Notes under the pieces: model-generated | Databases searched by the model: none | Told to the model about the DNA's origin: nothing | The model's input: only the letters and a program-made list of their open reading frames with translations | Made by a program: the position numbers and the translations under genes | Assembly (NCBI GenBank): GCA_916613615.1 | Contig: OU744723.1 | Location: 31,998,171-32,062,170 of the forward strand | Source of the DNA: Steromphala cineraria | Taxonomy: Eukaryota > Mollusca > Gastropoda > Trochida > Trochidae | DNA length: 64,000 bases | Reading direction: 5' to 3' | Shown here: positions 47,940 through 60,509 of the stretch, piece by piece | Layout: each line of letters starts with the position of its first letter | Position numbering within the stretch: the first letter of the stretch is position 1

Positions 47940-48733
47940 TAGCTCATCAGGCTTTACATTTGATTTCGCTATAGGGTGTGGCCAATGTGGTGCCCCCTTA
48001 GTAGGGGCCATGTGGCCACCAAAGCTACAATTTATAATCCTCAATAGATAAGGAGTTTGTACACAAAGTTTCAGTTTTCTTGGCCTTCTGCTTCTGGAGA
48101 AGAAGATGAAAATAGGTTTTAGGGCATGGTCCCTTAGACCCTTATTAGGGGCCACAGGGCCACCAAAGCTACAATTTATAATCCTCACTAGTCAAGGAGT
48201 ATGTACACAAAGTTTGAGCTTTCTAGGCCTTATGCTTCTGGAGAAAAAGATAAAAAATTCAGCTCTCTTGGGCTTCTGCTTCTGTACAAGAAGATGAAAA
48301 TAACTTTTTAAGGGCGTGGCCCCTGTGGCCCTAATGCACACAAAATATCAGCTCTCTGGAGTCATTGGTTCTGAAGAAGAAGACGAACATAAGTTTTAAG
48401 GGTGTGGCCCCTGTGGCCCTTAATTGGGGTCACAGGTTCACAAAAGTTACAAATTGGAATCCCCACATGCCAAGGCACCTGCACACAAAATATCAGCTCT
48501 CTAGAGTCATTGGTTCTGGAGAAGAAGACGAGCATAGGTTTTAAGGGTGTGGCCCCTGTGGCCCTTAATTGGGGTCACAAGGTCACAACAGTTACAAATT
48601 AGAATCCCCATATGCCAAGGTGCCTGTACATAAAATTTCAGCTCTCTAGTGTCAAAAGTTTACGGACGCCGGACGGACGCCGGACGACGGGCCATGCCAT
48701 AAGCCCATCTGGCCTTTCAGCCCTGATGAGCTA
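47940..48733 (+). mobile_element. Pearl-like (Helentron-type) element
   Basis: The ends are inverted: TAGCTCATCAGG at 47940 and CCTGATGAGCTA ending at 48733. Between them lie core units of about 148 bp (GAAGAAGACGA at 48373 and 48521), each with GGGTGTGGCCCCTGTGGCCC and TCAGCTCTCTAG. A CGGACG-rich run follows at 48663, then the tail GCCATAAGCCCATCTGGCC. The open frames here (47862-48188 - and 48106-48602 +) are repeat-driven. Confidence 0.75.
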
Positions 48734-49169
48734 AAAAGTACAATATTGAAATTATACAAATATATTAGCAAATTGTAATCAAATGAAAAGCATCTGTTAC
48801 ACTAGATACTTCAAGAATAAAGCAACTCTCAATTCAAAGTTAGATAGTTTGAAAGTGTAATCAAGTTATTATTACTTGTTTCATTGCAAAAGTTCAAGTT
48901 CAAGTTCAAGTTTATGGTTATCGATAAGTTATCGTTTATCGTTCCTAGTACCATAGGCTGACAACTCATTTATCAGTGTAAGGATCCCTGATTATTTACG
49001 GCAGATGACTTGCGTTTGCCATTGCTCTCACAACCCTTGTCTGGATTGATCTGAAGGAAACATCTGAAAAAAGAAATGAGGATTATGCTTAAAAATTGGT
49101 GAAAAACAAGTCCTGTTACACTCATTAATTCATAAAGTTAACTCATTAAATGTGAAATTGTGACACATT
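48734..49169. other. No gene recognised
   Basis: A short TTCAAG microsatellite lies at 48891-48911. Otherwise AT-rich DNA. Confidence 0.5.
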
Positions 49170-50106
49170 CCGGGGCTACTTCTCATCATTGACTTTGAAA
49201 AAGCTTGGCATAATGATACAAAACAATATCTATCACAATTTGCAGATGATACAACTCTTTCTTTAAATGGATCAGAGAAAAGTCTACCCGCAGCTTCAAA
49301 TACTTTAGAACAATTGTAAACATCATAGCAAGCAAAAATTTATATGCTACCTTCATGAATTCAAAATATGTTCACTTGCCAAGCTTTTCAAAATGGGAAA
49401 ATGTCATACAGTGCGATTTTGATGAAAATGAATGAAAAATTGTTTTAACATCATTGCAAATAAATGTACTCAAAACCTTTACTTAAAATGGTTGCAATGC
49501 ATGATTATTCATAAAAACTAGAGATCTTCTGTATAAAATTGGGTATGTACTTTCACCAACATGTCAGTTTTGCAATAAAGAAATAGAAACAATAAATCAT
49601 TTGTTATGGGAAAGAGATCCTATCTTTAGATTATGGAAAGAGATAAAATCATGGCTTAATTCAGTTCAGTTAAAACTATAATTTACAAACAAAATCATTA
49701 TTTTTGGAATGAAAGGAAAAAATAACAATCCTGTAAATGCAATCATACTATTAGTCAAACAGTATATTTTTAGATGCAGCATTAACAACTACAGGCCAAA
49801 GATAGATCATTTAAAGAAAGAAATTTTTCAATGTTATGAAATCTCAAAAAACATGTTCCTATCAAAGGGCACTGAGCAATTTCTTTTTATATTGGTCAAC
49901 TTTACATTTGTTATTTGGAAAGAAAACACAAACGCACATACACATAGGCACATTATTGTCAATGTCGGTAGTTAATCTATGCTATTGATATTAATATTAT
50001 GTCAATGTTGTTACCCTTTTGCCTAAAATCTGATATCATGTCATTATTAATACATTTTTTACTCTAACTTGTAAATATGAAAAATAATAAATATAAATAA
50101 AAATTA
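49170..50106 (+). pseudogene. Decayed LINE with FADD polymerase motif
   Basis: IDFEKAW then QFADDTTLSLNGSEKSL (FADD at 49239-49250) is the core of a non-LTR reverse transcriptase. After a large internal loss come LKWLQCMIIHK, CQFCNKEIETINHLLWERD (the C..C...H zinc-knuckle-like motif) and the end IIFGMKGKNNN, AIILLVKQYIFRC, up to a stop at 49975. Frames shift several times. An A-rich tail at 50060-50106 marks the 3' end, so this is an internally deleted copy on the + strand. Confidence 0.85.
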
Positions 50107-51517
50107 AATGTGAAATTTGAAAAAGCATCATTGCCTCATTGGCTCTGTTGATTGGCTTATGTATTGTTAGAAGTTAAAGACCATTGAAGAGGGGACACCT
50201 CAGCTCCCAAAGGCAAACCTCCTAGTCAAATTCTAATAAACTTTTAATAAGCAAGTAGAAGCATGTGATGCACAGTAATGTTCCCAGCCCCAACATTTAA
50301 TCTGAATATATATCCCTGATATGAACAAAGATTACATTATTTCCATGGAAACCTAGTCTGATTAAAATCGGCCTAGTTCCGAGGAATAAAATATTCAAAA
50401 TATTAACTGCACGAAGATATTGAATCCTCTACACTAGGTCTGACTGCACCCCTGTACCTTGTGTGTTTAATACCAGTAAAGCGAAGTCGAAACCCAGTCG
50501 TTAGCAGATTAATCATATCATCTCACTTATAACACCGCTGGCAGCGATCATATTCAAAGCATGATTAACAGGAGTTACTTGCCCCTAGCTTGATACAGAA
50601 GGCTTTTGTCGACGGCTTATGATTGGTTAGCTGAGTAAACGCCAGAACATGCAACTTACTGGGCTGCTATCTTATGTATCTTACGTATCTTATCGCAAGG
50701 TACCTGTATCGTGACATCCTTACTTTTCGGGGAACATAATTAGTCAAGCACCTGCTTGTTGGCTGACTGGTTTGACAGTGTTGCTAGTCAGTTGATGTAT
50801 ATTCTATTTTGTTTATCAACTGTGCTGCAGATAACAAGTCTAGAAGCATAAAGAGGTCATATACCTCTGCTTCCCATTTAAGTTTCAAAATTCAAAATAG
50901 CAAACCGCTCGTCAATGGAAATTGATAAAGTGGGTAGAGTTATAGACTATGCAGTTTTAGAGATGTTTGCAGTTGAACACGGTTAATAAATGCATAAAGT
51001 TTTGAGAAGCTAACACGTATTGTATAGCAGTTAACCACTGAACAAAGGACTATGTCATATGAAAGCAGCAGCGGTGACTCTTTAGTAAGAGCTGTACAAT
51101 ATAATGATACATTGAGAATCGAGATACAGTACACTGACGATATATTGTGGTACAAAGTCTGCATTTGACATAATTCAATGACTTTAAAATTTCTAATTAA
51201 ACCAAAACACAAAGACATAAGCTTAGGCTAGCATGCTTAGTTAATGAGATATGTTCCTGACAAAAAAAAGTATCATGAAGTTCCTGTTTTAGTCATCTTT
51301 CTATGGAAAGGCCAAAAATACAGACTTCAACCTTCTTGTACTTTTCGTTTTGGGTTTACAGTTTCAATCAACAGCCAAAGGATCCTAGATATAAGATGTT
51401 AATATGATTTAGTAGCAAAACATTTACAAAAATAATCTTAAAAGGTTATTTCACCTGAATGGTTATTATTAAAGAACTCATATATCATAGCACAGTTTTA
51501 GTGGAGTACAACTGTAC
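50107..51517. other. No gene recognised
   Basis: AT-rich DNA. The minus-strand frame 50940-51218 has no domain. Confidence 0.5.
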
Positions 51518-52730
51518 CTTTGAACAAATTCAAGTGTTGCTGCATTTGGGTATTGGATGTTGTAAACATAGTAGGCAGCTAACAGTATAGCTTCTGATGA
51601 AGCTGCTCATGTGCTTGATGAGCGTAGTTCAATCCACAAAGAGTGTACCAATCTGATCTGAGATAGGAATCACCTGTAACAGAAAATATGAGTTATAACA
51701 CTGATTGTAGTGTATCATGTTAAAGAAAGTATGATTAATTCTATTGCGATTGAAGACACTGACAACCTAAAGAGAGGAACATGATCATAGAAAGTTAATA
51801 TTAAACAAAAATGAAGCAAATATTAATTGAAAATCTACAATAGAAAATTTTAACTATAAAACAACAATCACCATGACAGAAAAAGATGGCCCAGTTTATG
51901 TTATTTTCTTCTTCAATCTCAGCCTGGAGGCCTTGGTAGCCTGCAAAAAGAAAATAAAAATGTTTGCATTTGGTAAATATTACAATTATATAATTAGTAG
52001 CAATTTTATACATTAATTGACATCTGCTTGACATTGAGGCTTCAGATCATGATGTCCAAAGCCGATTAGAAGTCTTAAAAGTTTCCTACACAGATTTGTT
52101 CAAATATTTAATTTGCGTCAAACACTTAAACCACAATAAGTCAGTAAAATAGTAATATACAATTTTCAAAATTTCACACTTAGAAACCTGTCTTACTTCA
52201 AATTTATCAAATTATTTCAAAATATACAGATCAAACACAGAAAGTCAATAAAAATGCTTTACTTGCATATACCTGCTGGAAAAGGGACAGTTTATGCAAC
52301 CTTAAGAGTCTGTGCACCCATTGAGTGTCTGTATTGTCAACCTTAAGTGTAGTGAGTGTGGAATCTTTTGAGCAGTTCAGATTTTCATTTCTCGAAATCA
52401 TCTGGGCAACAAGGGAATCATAACCAGTTGTGTTTTTTTAACTGTCAATTTGATCCTGTAATGAACCTGGATAGGCTACTTCGAGATCATCCTTTGTGAA
52501 ATAATCGCAAATTGTCTCCTATTGGATTGTTGAGTTTTGGTCCGCACCAGGTCAGTCGATGCCTCATTAAAGGCTGATGCCTTTTTCCTTCCCTGAGTTG
52601 AGAAAATTGTCTTATCTTCCTAGGATCAAGCATCATAGGCCAGTTAGAATCAGGGTTGCTGTTGTTGACAAAAGTGGAGAGGGCTGACGACTCTGGACTG
52701 GCTTGACACAAGCTCAGTTGGGATGTTCAT
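51518..52730 (-). pseudogene. Decayed minus-strand exons of an unrecognised gene
   Basis: Three minus-strand pieces look exonic. At 52720-52275, reading frames change between SALSTFVNNSNPDSNWPMM, KDDLEVAYPGSLQDQIDS (stop) and TLKVDNTDTQWVHRLLRLH, which ends at donor CAG|GTATAT. At about 51941, acceptor TTTTTGCAG leads into GYQGLQAEIEEENNINWAIF. At 51661-51520, acceptor TCTGTTACAG leads to SSEAILLAAYYVYNIQYPN, ending at AAAG|GTACAG. The last motif recalls a C-terminal segment of some uncharacterised animal proteins, but I cannot name the family. Stops and frame changes within pieces suggest decay. Confidence 0.45.
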
Positions 52731-52859
52731 GTGCTAGTTGATGGCCCAGAAGTGGCTTTACCTGTAATAGATTGTTTATTGTACAGATCCTTGAAGAAAA
52801 GAGTACTTAACTCAAGATATATAACTTTAACTTTGTAAATTATGTATAATAAACCTTTC

Positions 52860-53640
52860 TGAAGTTCAAACTCACATGTTGCTAAAATGCAAAATTTCAC
52901 ACAAAAATATGTTAGACATTACACCCACATGTCATTATGTATGTTAATTCCAAGCTTGATCAACCTTTGAGACACAGTTTAGTAATGTTGGGCCAGACTG
53001 GTCTTGGAAACACTTTCCAACGCAATTCAATAAACACAAAATTTGAGAAACATATTTTAAAAATTACTCATCATGACACACCTTCATGTCATTATGTATC
53101 TCAATACAACATTTGATCAAAATAAGACAACTACCATATTTGACCAATCAAGCACCCTGGGCAGTTAAAAATTAGAAAGAGGGCACTTTAATATAGGGAG
53201 AGGGCGCTTGATATGTTGAATACGGTAGTTCTGAAGTTCTGGGAGGAACAGAACCTACAGTGGTTTTCTTACAGTGTCATTTCCAAAAATGAGAATTTTA
53301 CAAAACATTTGTGTTAATTTGCTAACAATGAAACACCTTCATATGATTATGTATCTGATTGGCAAATTTGATCATTGTAATGAATAGTTTTAGAAGTTGG
53401 GTTCCTGACTGAAACAGTTTTCTAATAGTCCTATTTTTAGCCAAAATTTTACAAAATTACTTTCAAAATTTCTGAATGTTAAATTTGAACAACATTTAAT
53501 GATTAGTTTTATAGTTTCAAGTTGTGTGTCAGAATATTCTCAAAATTGTTACCCATGACCCACTATTTGATTTTTCAGCATTTTAGCTATGAATTTGAAT
53601 TGAAATGGTTGTTGCAGGGATTTGTTCACACTATACATGT
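52860..53640. repeat. Array of pearl-like core units
   Basis: It repeats the blocks seen at 46.8-47.2 kb: ATGACACACCTTCATGTCAT, TATGTATCTCAAT, TTTGATCAAAAT, TAGAAGTTG. Four to five degenerate units of about 150-165 bp. At 53690-53750, GGCTCTGTAGCTCATCAGGC resembles the end of the 47.94-kb element, so this may be the edge of another copy. Confidence 0.6.
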
Positions 53641-53967
53641 ACTTGATATTATTAAAAGAAACTGTTTTAAAAAATAGAGCCATTCATGATTGGCTCTGTA
53701 GCTCATCAGGCTTAACATAAATTTTGCTTTAGGGTGGGGCAAGTTAATTGACTGACATTTTTCACAATTCTTAAATTGCCATATCAACTAAACAATTAAA
53801 TCGCTGAATCAATTTTGTATCTTTTATTCTGTATTTACACAATCACAATCTTATAATCATACTTACTCTTGAGGCACACTTCATTTGTTCAGGGCACACA
53901 TAAGTTTGATATTGGGTGCCTTGAGGCACACTTAGACAAAAATTCATTTCTATCCCTGGAGGGGTCT

Positions 53968-54105
53968 GTGAAGTTAGCTGCCAGTTCCCAGTTCCCAGTT
54001 CCTTATTCAAAATGTGAAGTTGGCTGCCAGTTCCCAGTTCCCAGTTCCTTATTCAAAATGTGAAGTTAGCTGCCAGTTCCCAGTTCCCAGTTCACTATTC
54101 GAATT
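53968..54105. repeat. 46-bp tandem repeat, three units
   Basis: GTGAAGTTRGCTGCCAGTTC starts at 53968, 54014 and 54060, exactly 46 bp apart, with CCAGTTCCCAGTTCC inside. It is a variant of part of the 206-bp unit that follows, so it looks like an edge of that satellite. Confidence 0.9.
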
Positions 54106-54112
54106 TTTGCTG

Positions 54113-57100
54113 ACTCAATATACAGGTTTAGGTCACCCCTAATTCTGTACCTAATCAAAGTGTAATATACGCACGTACATGTATACACAGGGCTATTACA
54201 GATCTGCAAGGTGCTAGCTGCCAGTTCACTATTCAAAGTGTGAAGTTGGCTGCCAGTTCACTATTCAGCTTTAACCTCGCTCACACCCGTTTCAAGATAG
54301 ATATGTTCATTATTCAATTAGCATATATAAGGTATAGATCAAGTCTACTTCTGTACATAATCAAAGTGTAATATACGCACGCACATTTTTGTACAGGGCT
54401 ATTACATATCTGCAACGTGCTAGCTGCCAGTTCCCTATTCAAAGTGTGAAGTTGGCTGCCAGTTCACTATTCAGCTTTAACCTCGCTCACATCCGTTTTA
54501 AGATAGATATGTTTATAATTGAATTAGCATATATTAGGTATACATCAAGTCTACTTCTGTACCTAATCAAAGTGTAATATACGCACGCACATTTATACAC
54601 AGAACTATAACACATCTGCAACGTGATAGCTGCCAGTTCCCTATTCAAAGTGTGAAGTTGGCTGCCAGTTCACTATTCAGCTTTAACCTCGCTCATACCC
54701 GTTTCAAGATAGATATGTTCATCATTCAATTAGCATATATTAGGTATAGATCAAGTCTACTTCTGTACATAATCAAAGTGTAATATACGCACGCACATTT
54801 TTGTACAAACGTATTACATATCTGCAACGTGCTAGCTGCCAGTTCCCTATTCAAAATGTGAAGTTGGCTGCCAGTTCACTATTCAGCTTTAACCTCGCTG
54901 ACACCCGTTTCAAGATAGATATGTTCATCATTCAATTAGCATATATTAGGTATACATCAAGTCTACTTCTGTACATAATCAAAGTGTAATATACGCACGC
55001 ACATTTTTGTACAGGGCAATTACATATCGGCAACGTGATAGCTGCCAGTTCCCTATTCAAAGTGTGAAGTTGGCTGCCAGTTCACTATTCAGCTTTAACT
55101 TCGCTCACACCCGTTTCAAGATAGATATGTTCATCATTCAATTAGCATATATTAGGTATAGATCAATTCTACTTCTGTACCTAATCAAAGTGTAATATAC
55201 GCAGTACATTTATGTACAGAGCTATTACATATCTGCAACGTGCTAGCTGTCAGTTCCCTATTCAAAGTGTGAAGTTGGCTGCCAGTTCATTATTCAGCTT
55301 TAACCTCGCTCACTACCGTTTCAAGATAGATATGTTCATCTTTCAATTAGCATATATAAGGTATTGGTCAAGTCGACTTCTGTACCTTATCAAAGTGTAA
55401 TATACGCACATACATTTTTGTACAAACGTATTACATATATGCAACGTGCTAGCTGCCAGTTCCCTATTCAAAGTGTGAAGTTGGCTGCCAGTTCACTATT
55501 CAGCTTTAACCTCGCTCACACCCGTTTCAAGATAGATATGTTCATCATTCAATTAGCATATATTAGGTATACATCAAGTCTACTTCTGTACCTAATCAAA
55601 GTGTAATATACGCACGTACATTTATGTACAGAGCTATTACATATCTGCAACGTGATAGCTGCCAGTTCCCTATTCAAAGTGTGAAGTTGGCCGCCAGTTC
55701 ACTATTCAGCTTTAACCTTTCTCACACCCGTTTCAAGATAGATATGTTCATCTTTCAAATAGCATATATTAGGTATAGGTCAAGTCGACGACTGTACCTA
55801 ATCAAAGTGTAATATACACACGCACATTTATACACAGAGCTATTACATATATGTAACGTGCTAGCTGCCAGTTCCCTATTCAAAGAGTGAAGTTGGCTGC
55901 CAGTTCACTATTCAGCTTTAACCTCGCTCACACCCGTTTCAAGATAGATATGTTCATCATTCAATTAGCATATATTAGGTATAGATCAAGTCTACTTCTG
56001 TACATAATCAAAGTGTAATATACGCACGCACATTTTTGTACAGGGCTAATACATATCGGCAACGTGCTAGCTGCCAGTTCCCTATTGAAAGTGTGAAGTT
56101 GGCTGCCAGTTCATTATTCAGCTTTAACCTCGCTCACACCCGTTTCAAGATAGATATGTTCATCATTCAATTGGCATATATTAGGTATACATCAAGTCTA
56201 CTTCTGTACATAATCAAAGTGTAATATACGCACGCACATTTTTTTACAGGGCAATTGCGTATCGGCAAGGTGATAGCTGCCAGTTCCCTATTCAAAGTGT
56301 GAAGTTGGCTGCCAGTTCACTATTCAGCTTTAACCTCGCTCACACCCGTTTCAAGATAGATATGTTCATCATTCAATTAGCATATATTAGGTATAGATCA
56401 AGTCTACTTCTGTACATAATCAAAGTGTAATATACGCACGCACATTTTTGTACAGGGCTAATACATATCGGCAACGTGCTAGCTGCCAGTTCCCTATTGA
56501 AAGTGTGAAGTTGGCTGCCAGTTCATTATTCAGCTTTAACCTCGCTCACACCCGTTTCAAGATAGATATGTTCATCATTCAATTGGCATATATTAGGTAT
56601 ACATCAAGTCTACTTCTGTACATAATCAAAGTGTAATATACGCACGCACATTTTTTTACAGGGCAATTGCGTATCGGCAAGGTGATAGCTGCCAGTTCCC
56701 TATTCAAAGTGTGAAGTTGGCTGCCAGTTCACTATTCAGCTTTAACCTCGCTCACACCCGTTTCAAGATAGATATGTTCATCATTCAATTAGCATATATT
56801 AGGTATAGATCAAGTCTACTTCTGTACCTAATCAAAGTGTAATATACGCACATACATTTTTGTACAGAGCTATTACATATCGGCAACGTGCTAGCTGCCA
56901 GTTCCCTATTCAAAGTGTGAAGTTGGCTGCCAGTTCATTATTCAGCTTTAACCTCGCTCACACCCGTTTCAAGATAGATATGTTCATCTTTCAATTAGCA
57001 TATATAAGGTATTGATCAAGTCGACTTCTGTACCTAATCAAAGTGTAATATACGCACTTACATTTTTGTACAAACGTATTACATATCTGCAACGTGCTAG

Positions 57101-59490
57101 CTGCCCTTTCCCTATTCAAAGTGTGAAGTTGGCTGCCAGTTCACTATTCAGCTTTAACCTCGCTCACACCCGTTTCAAGATAGATATGTCATCATTCAAT
57201 TAGCATATATTAGGTATAGATCATGTCTACTTCTGTACCTAATCAAAGTGTAATATACGCACGTACATTTATGTACAGAGCTATTACATATCGGCAACGT
57301 GCTAGCTGCCAGTTACTTATTCAAAGTGTGAAGTTGGCTGCCAGTTCACTATTCAGCTTTAACCTCGCTCACACCCGTTTCAAGATAGATATGTTCATCA
57401 TTCAATTAGCATATATTAGGTATAGGTCAATTCTTCTTCTGTACATAATCAAAGTGTAATATACGCACGCACATTTTTGTACAGGGCTATTACATATCGG
57501 CAACGTGCTAGCTGCCAGTTACCTATTGAAAGTGTGAAGCTTGCTGCCATTTCACTATTCAGCTTTAACCTCGCTCACACCCGTTTCAAGATAGATATGT
57601 TCATCATTCAATTAGCATATATTAGGTATAGATCAAGTCTACTTCTGTACCTAATCAAAGTGTAATATACGCACATACATTTTTGTACAGAGCTATTACA
57701 TATCGGCAACGTGCTAGCTGCCAGTTCCCTATTCAAAGTGTGAAGTTGGCTGCCAGTTCATTATTCAGCTTTAACCTCGCTCACACCCGTTTCAAGATAG
57801 ATATGTTCATCTTTCAATTAGCATATATAAGGTATTGATCAAGTCGACTTCTGTACCTAATCAAAGTGTAATATACGCACTTACATTTTTGTACAAACGT
57901 ATTACATATCTGCAACGTGCTAGCTGCCCTTTCCCTATTCAAAGTGTGAAGTTGGCTGCCAGTTCACTATTCAGCTTTAACCTCGCTCACACCCGTTTCA
58001 AGATAGATATGTTCATCATTCAATTAGCATATATTAGGTATAGATCATGTCTACTTCTGTACCTAATCAAAGTGTAATATACGCACGTACATTTATGTAC
58101 AGAGCTATTACATATCGGCAACGTGCTAGCTGCCAGTTACTTATTCAAAGTGTGAAGTTGGCTGCCAGTTCACTATTCAGCTTTAACCTCGCTCACACCC
58201 GTTTCAAGATAGATATGTTCATCATTCAATTAGCATATATTAGGTATAGGTCAATTCTTCTTCTGTACATAATCAAAGTGTAATATACGCACGCACATTT
58301 TTGTACAGGGCTATTACATATCGGCAACGTGCTAGCTGCCAGTTACCTATTGAAAGTGTGAAGCTTGCTGCCATTTCACTATTCAGCTTTAACCTCGCTC
58401 ACACCCGTTTCAAGATAGATATGTTCATCATTCAATTAGCATATATTAGGTATAGATCAAGTCTACTTCTGTACCTAATCAAAGTGTAATATACGCACGT
58501 ACATTTATGTACAGAGCTATTACATATCGGCAACGTGCTAGCTGCCAGTTACTTATTCAAAGTGTGAAGTTGGCTGCCAGTTCACTATTCAGCTTTAACC
58601 TCGCTCACACCCGTTTCAAGATAGATATGTTCATCATTCAATTAGCATATATTAGGTATAGGTCAATTCTTCTTCTGTACATAATCAAAGTGTAATATAC
58701 GCACGCACATTTTTGTACAGGGCTATTACATATCGGCAACGTGCTAGCTGCCAGTTACCTATTGAAAGTGTGAAGCTTGCTGCCATTTCACTATTCAGCT
58801 TTAACTTCGCTCACACCCGTTTCAAGATAGATATGTTCATCATTCAATTAGCATATATTAGGTATAGATCAAGTCTACTTCTGTACCTAATCAAAGTGTA
58901 ATATACGCACATACATTTATGTACAGAGCTATTACATATCTGCAACGTGCTAGCTGCCAGTTCCCTATTCAAAGTGTTAAGTTGGCTGCCAGTTCATTAT
59001 TCAATTTTAACCTGCTCACACCCGTTTCAAAATATGTAATATGTTCATCATTCAATTAGCATATATTAGGTATAGATCAAGTCTACTTCTGTACCTAATC
59101 AAAGTGTAATATACGCACGTACATTTTTGTACAGAGCTATTACATATCTGCAACGTGCTAGCTGCCAGTTCCCTATTCAAAGTGTGAAGTTGGCTGCCAG
59201 TTCATTATTCAGCTTTAACCTCGCTCACACCCGTTTCAAGATAGATATGTTCATCATTCAATTAGCATATATTAGGTATAGATCAAGTCTACTTCTATAC
59301 ATAATCAAAGTGTAACATACGCACGTACATTTTTGTTGAGAGCTATTACATATCTGTAACGTGCTAGCTGCCAGTTCCTCATTCAAAGTGTGAAGCTTGC
59401 TACCAGTTCCCGATTCAAGTTTTACCTCGCTCACACCCGTTTTAACAGATATATGTTCATCATTGAATAAGCATATATTAGGTATAGATC
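54113..59490. repeat. 206-bp satellite, about 26 units
   Basis: Each unit contains CAACGTGCTAGCTGCCAGTT, GTGTGAAGTTGGCTGCCAGT, CTTTAACCTCGCTCACACCC, TCAATTAGCATATATTAGGT and AATCAAAGTGTAATATACGC. Spacing is 206 bp with rare 1-bp changes. The unit has an internal half-repeat of GCTGCCAGTTC. The 62-aa frames in every unit end at a stop and shift because 206 is not a multiple of three, so they are not genes. Higher-order blocks of 412 bp (56.0-56.75 kb) and about 824 bp (56.85-58.49 kb) are nearly verbatim. The first and last units are diverged, as at satellite edges. Confidence 0.95.
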
Positions 59491-60430
59491 ATCATCATAA
59501 TTTGTCCTGTTTCTAGGTCACGTTCTTTTGTTTTGCAAACTTGGCGAACAGTGTCAACGGCAGAGGATTGATTGCATTGACACGACTTGCTGAATTAGTG
59601 ATAGGAATCGGGAGATAGAACTTGGGGAAAGGTAGTTACACGATAACATGTTCGGATTGTGTGCTTATGGAGGGGAAAGCGATGTTTGGGTGGCAATGAA
59701 GCAAGTAAACAGTCGAAGCGCAATGTTTATGTTACGGTTGACAGAGGAGGCAACACCACTTGCAACGGCACAGAAGGTGGACAAGTGATAAAGCGAAGGA
59801 TGGATTTGTGATGGTTAGCAAAACGATAATGCATTTAAAATGTAAAAGAAAACCCCGCTTAGATAATATTTTTTCACAAAAATTAACATTTTGTTGAGAA
59901 TGTAAAATCTGTCGCCACTAAGTCACATGATTGGACAATGTCATGTGACGTTCGAAAGTAGTTCAGTTTCTTTGCACGAGATGGCAACACACATGTGTGT
60001 TACAAACTCATTGTTATCTAATGCGTGATCTCCACGGTTGAGTAATAAAGTTGGTTTATGCCTATCTTATCTTATCTTATATTATTGAACTTGTTTTTTA
60101 AGTTAACATGCTGACATACAATAGCTCAAAGCTGTAAAAAGGATATTAAACCTATTTTTGTCAAAAGATCCCTTAGTATCACCTAAATCTGCCATCTTGC
60201 TTTACTAGCATTATCAGACACATTTTAGAATGTTTTTCTTTACGAGTTGTGTGCTCTGTTAATATAATTGTTAATTCTTAAACAACTAAACTGTTTACCT
60301 CACAAATATGTAATTATAATCTATATCAGGAATGTCCCTTTAAACTTCAATTTGCGATGGGGGATCTAATGGTAACCTTTATAAAAACATAACTTGTTTT
60401 GTTAGTTCTTCAACCATAAAGATAACAAAT
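59491..60430. other. No gene; possible retroelement tail
   Basis: 59500-60085 is less AT-rich and ends in CTTATCTTATCTTAT (60062-60080), like the simple 3' tail of a LINE or SINE. No frame or tRNA-like box is recognised. Confidence 0.45.
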
Positions 60431-60509
60431 AAGAACTACCCAATGAGCTACCAAGCAAATGACCTTTTTTTATAAAAACAATACTTTTCTTTTATGTGTA
60501 TCCTCAACA

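Noticed and set aside
54389..59315. Many near-identical 62-80 aa frames on the + strand
   Set aside because: They are the same part of each 206-bp satellite unit. The unit length is not a multiple of three and every frame ends at the same stop, so they reflect the repeat.
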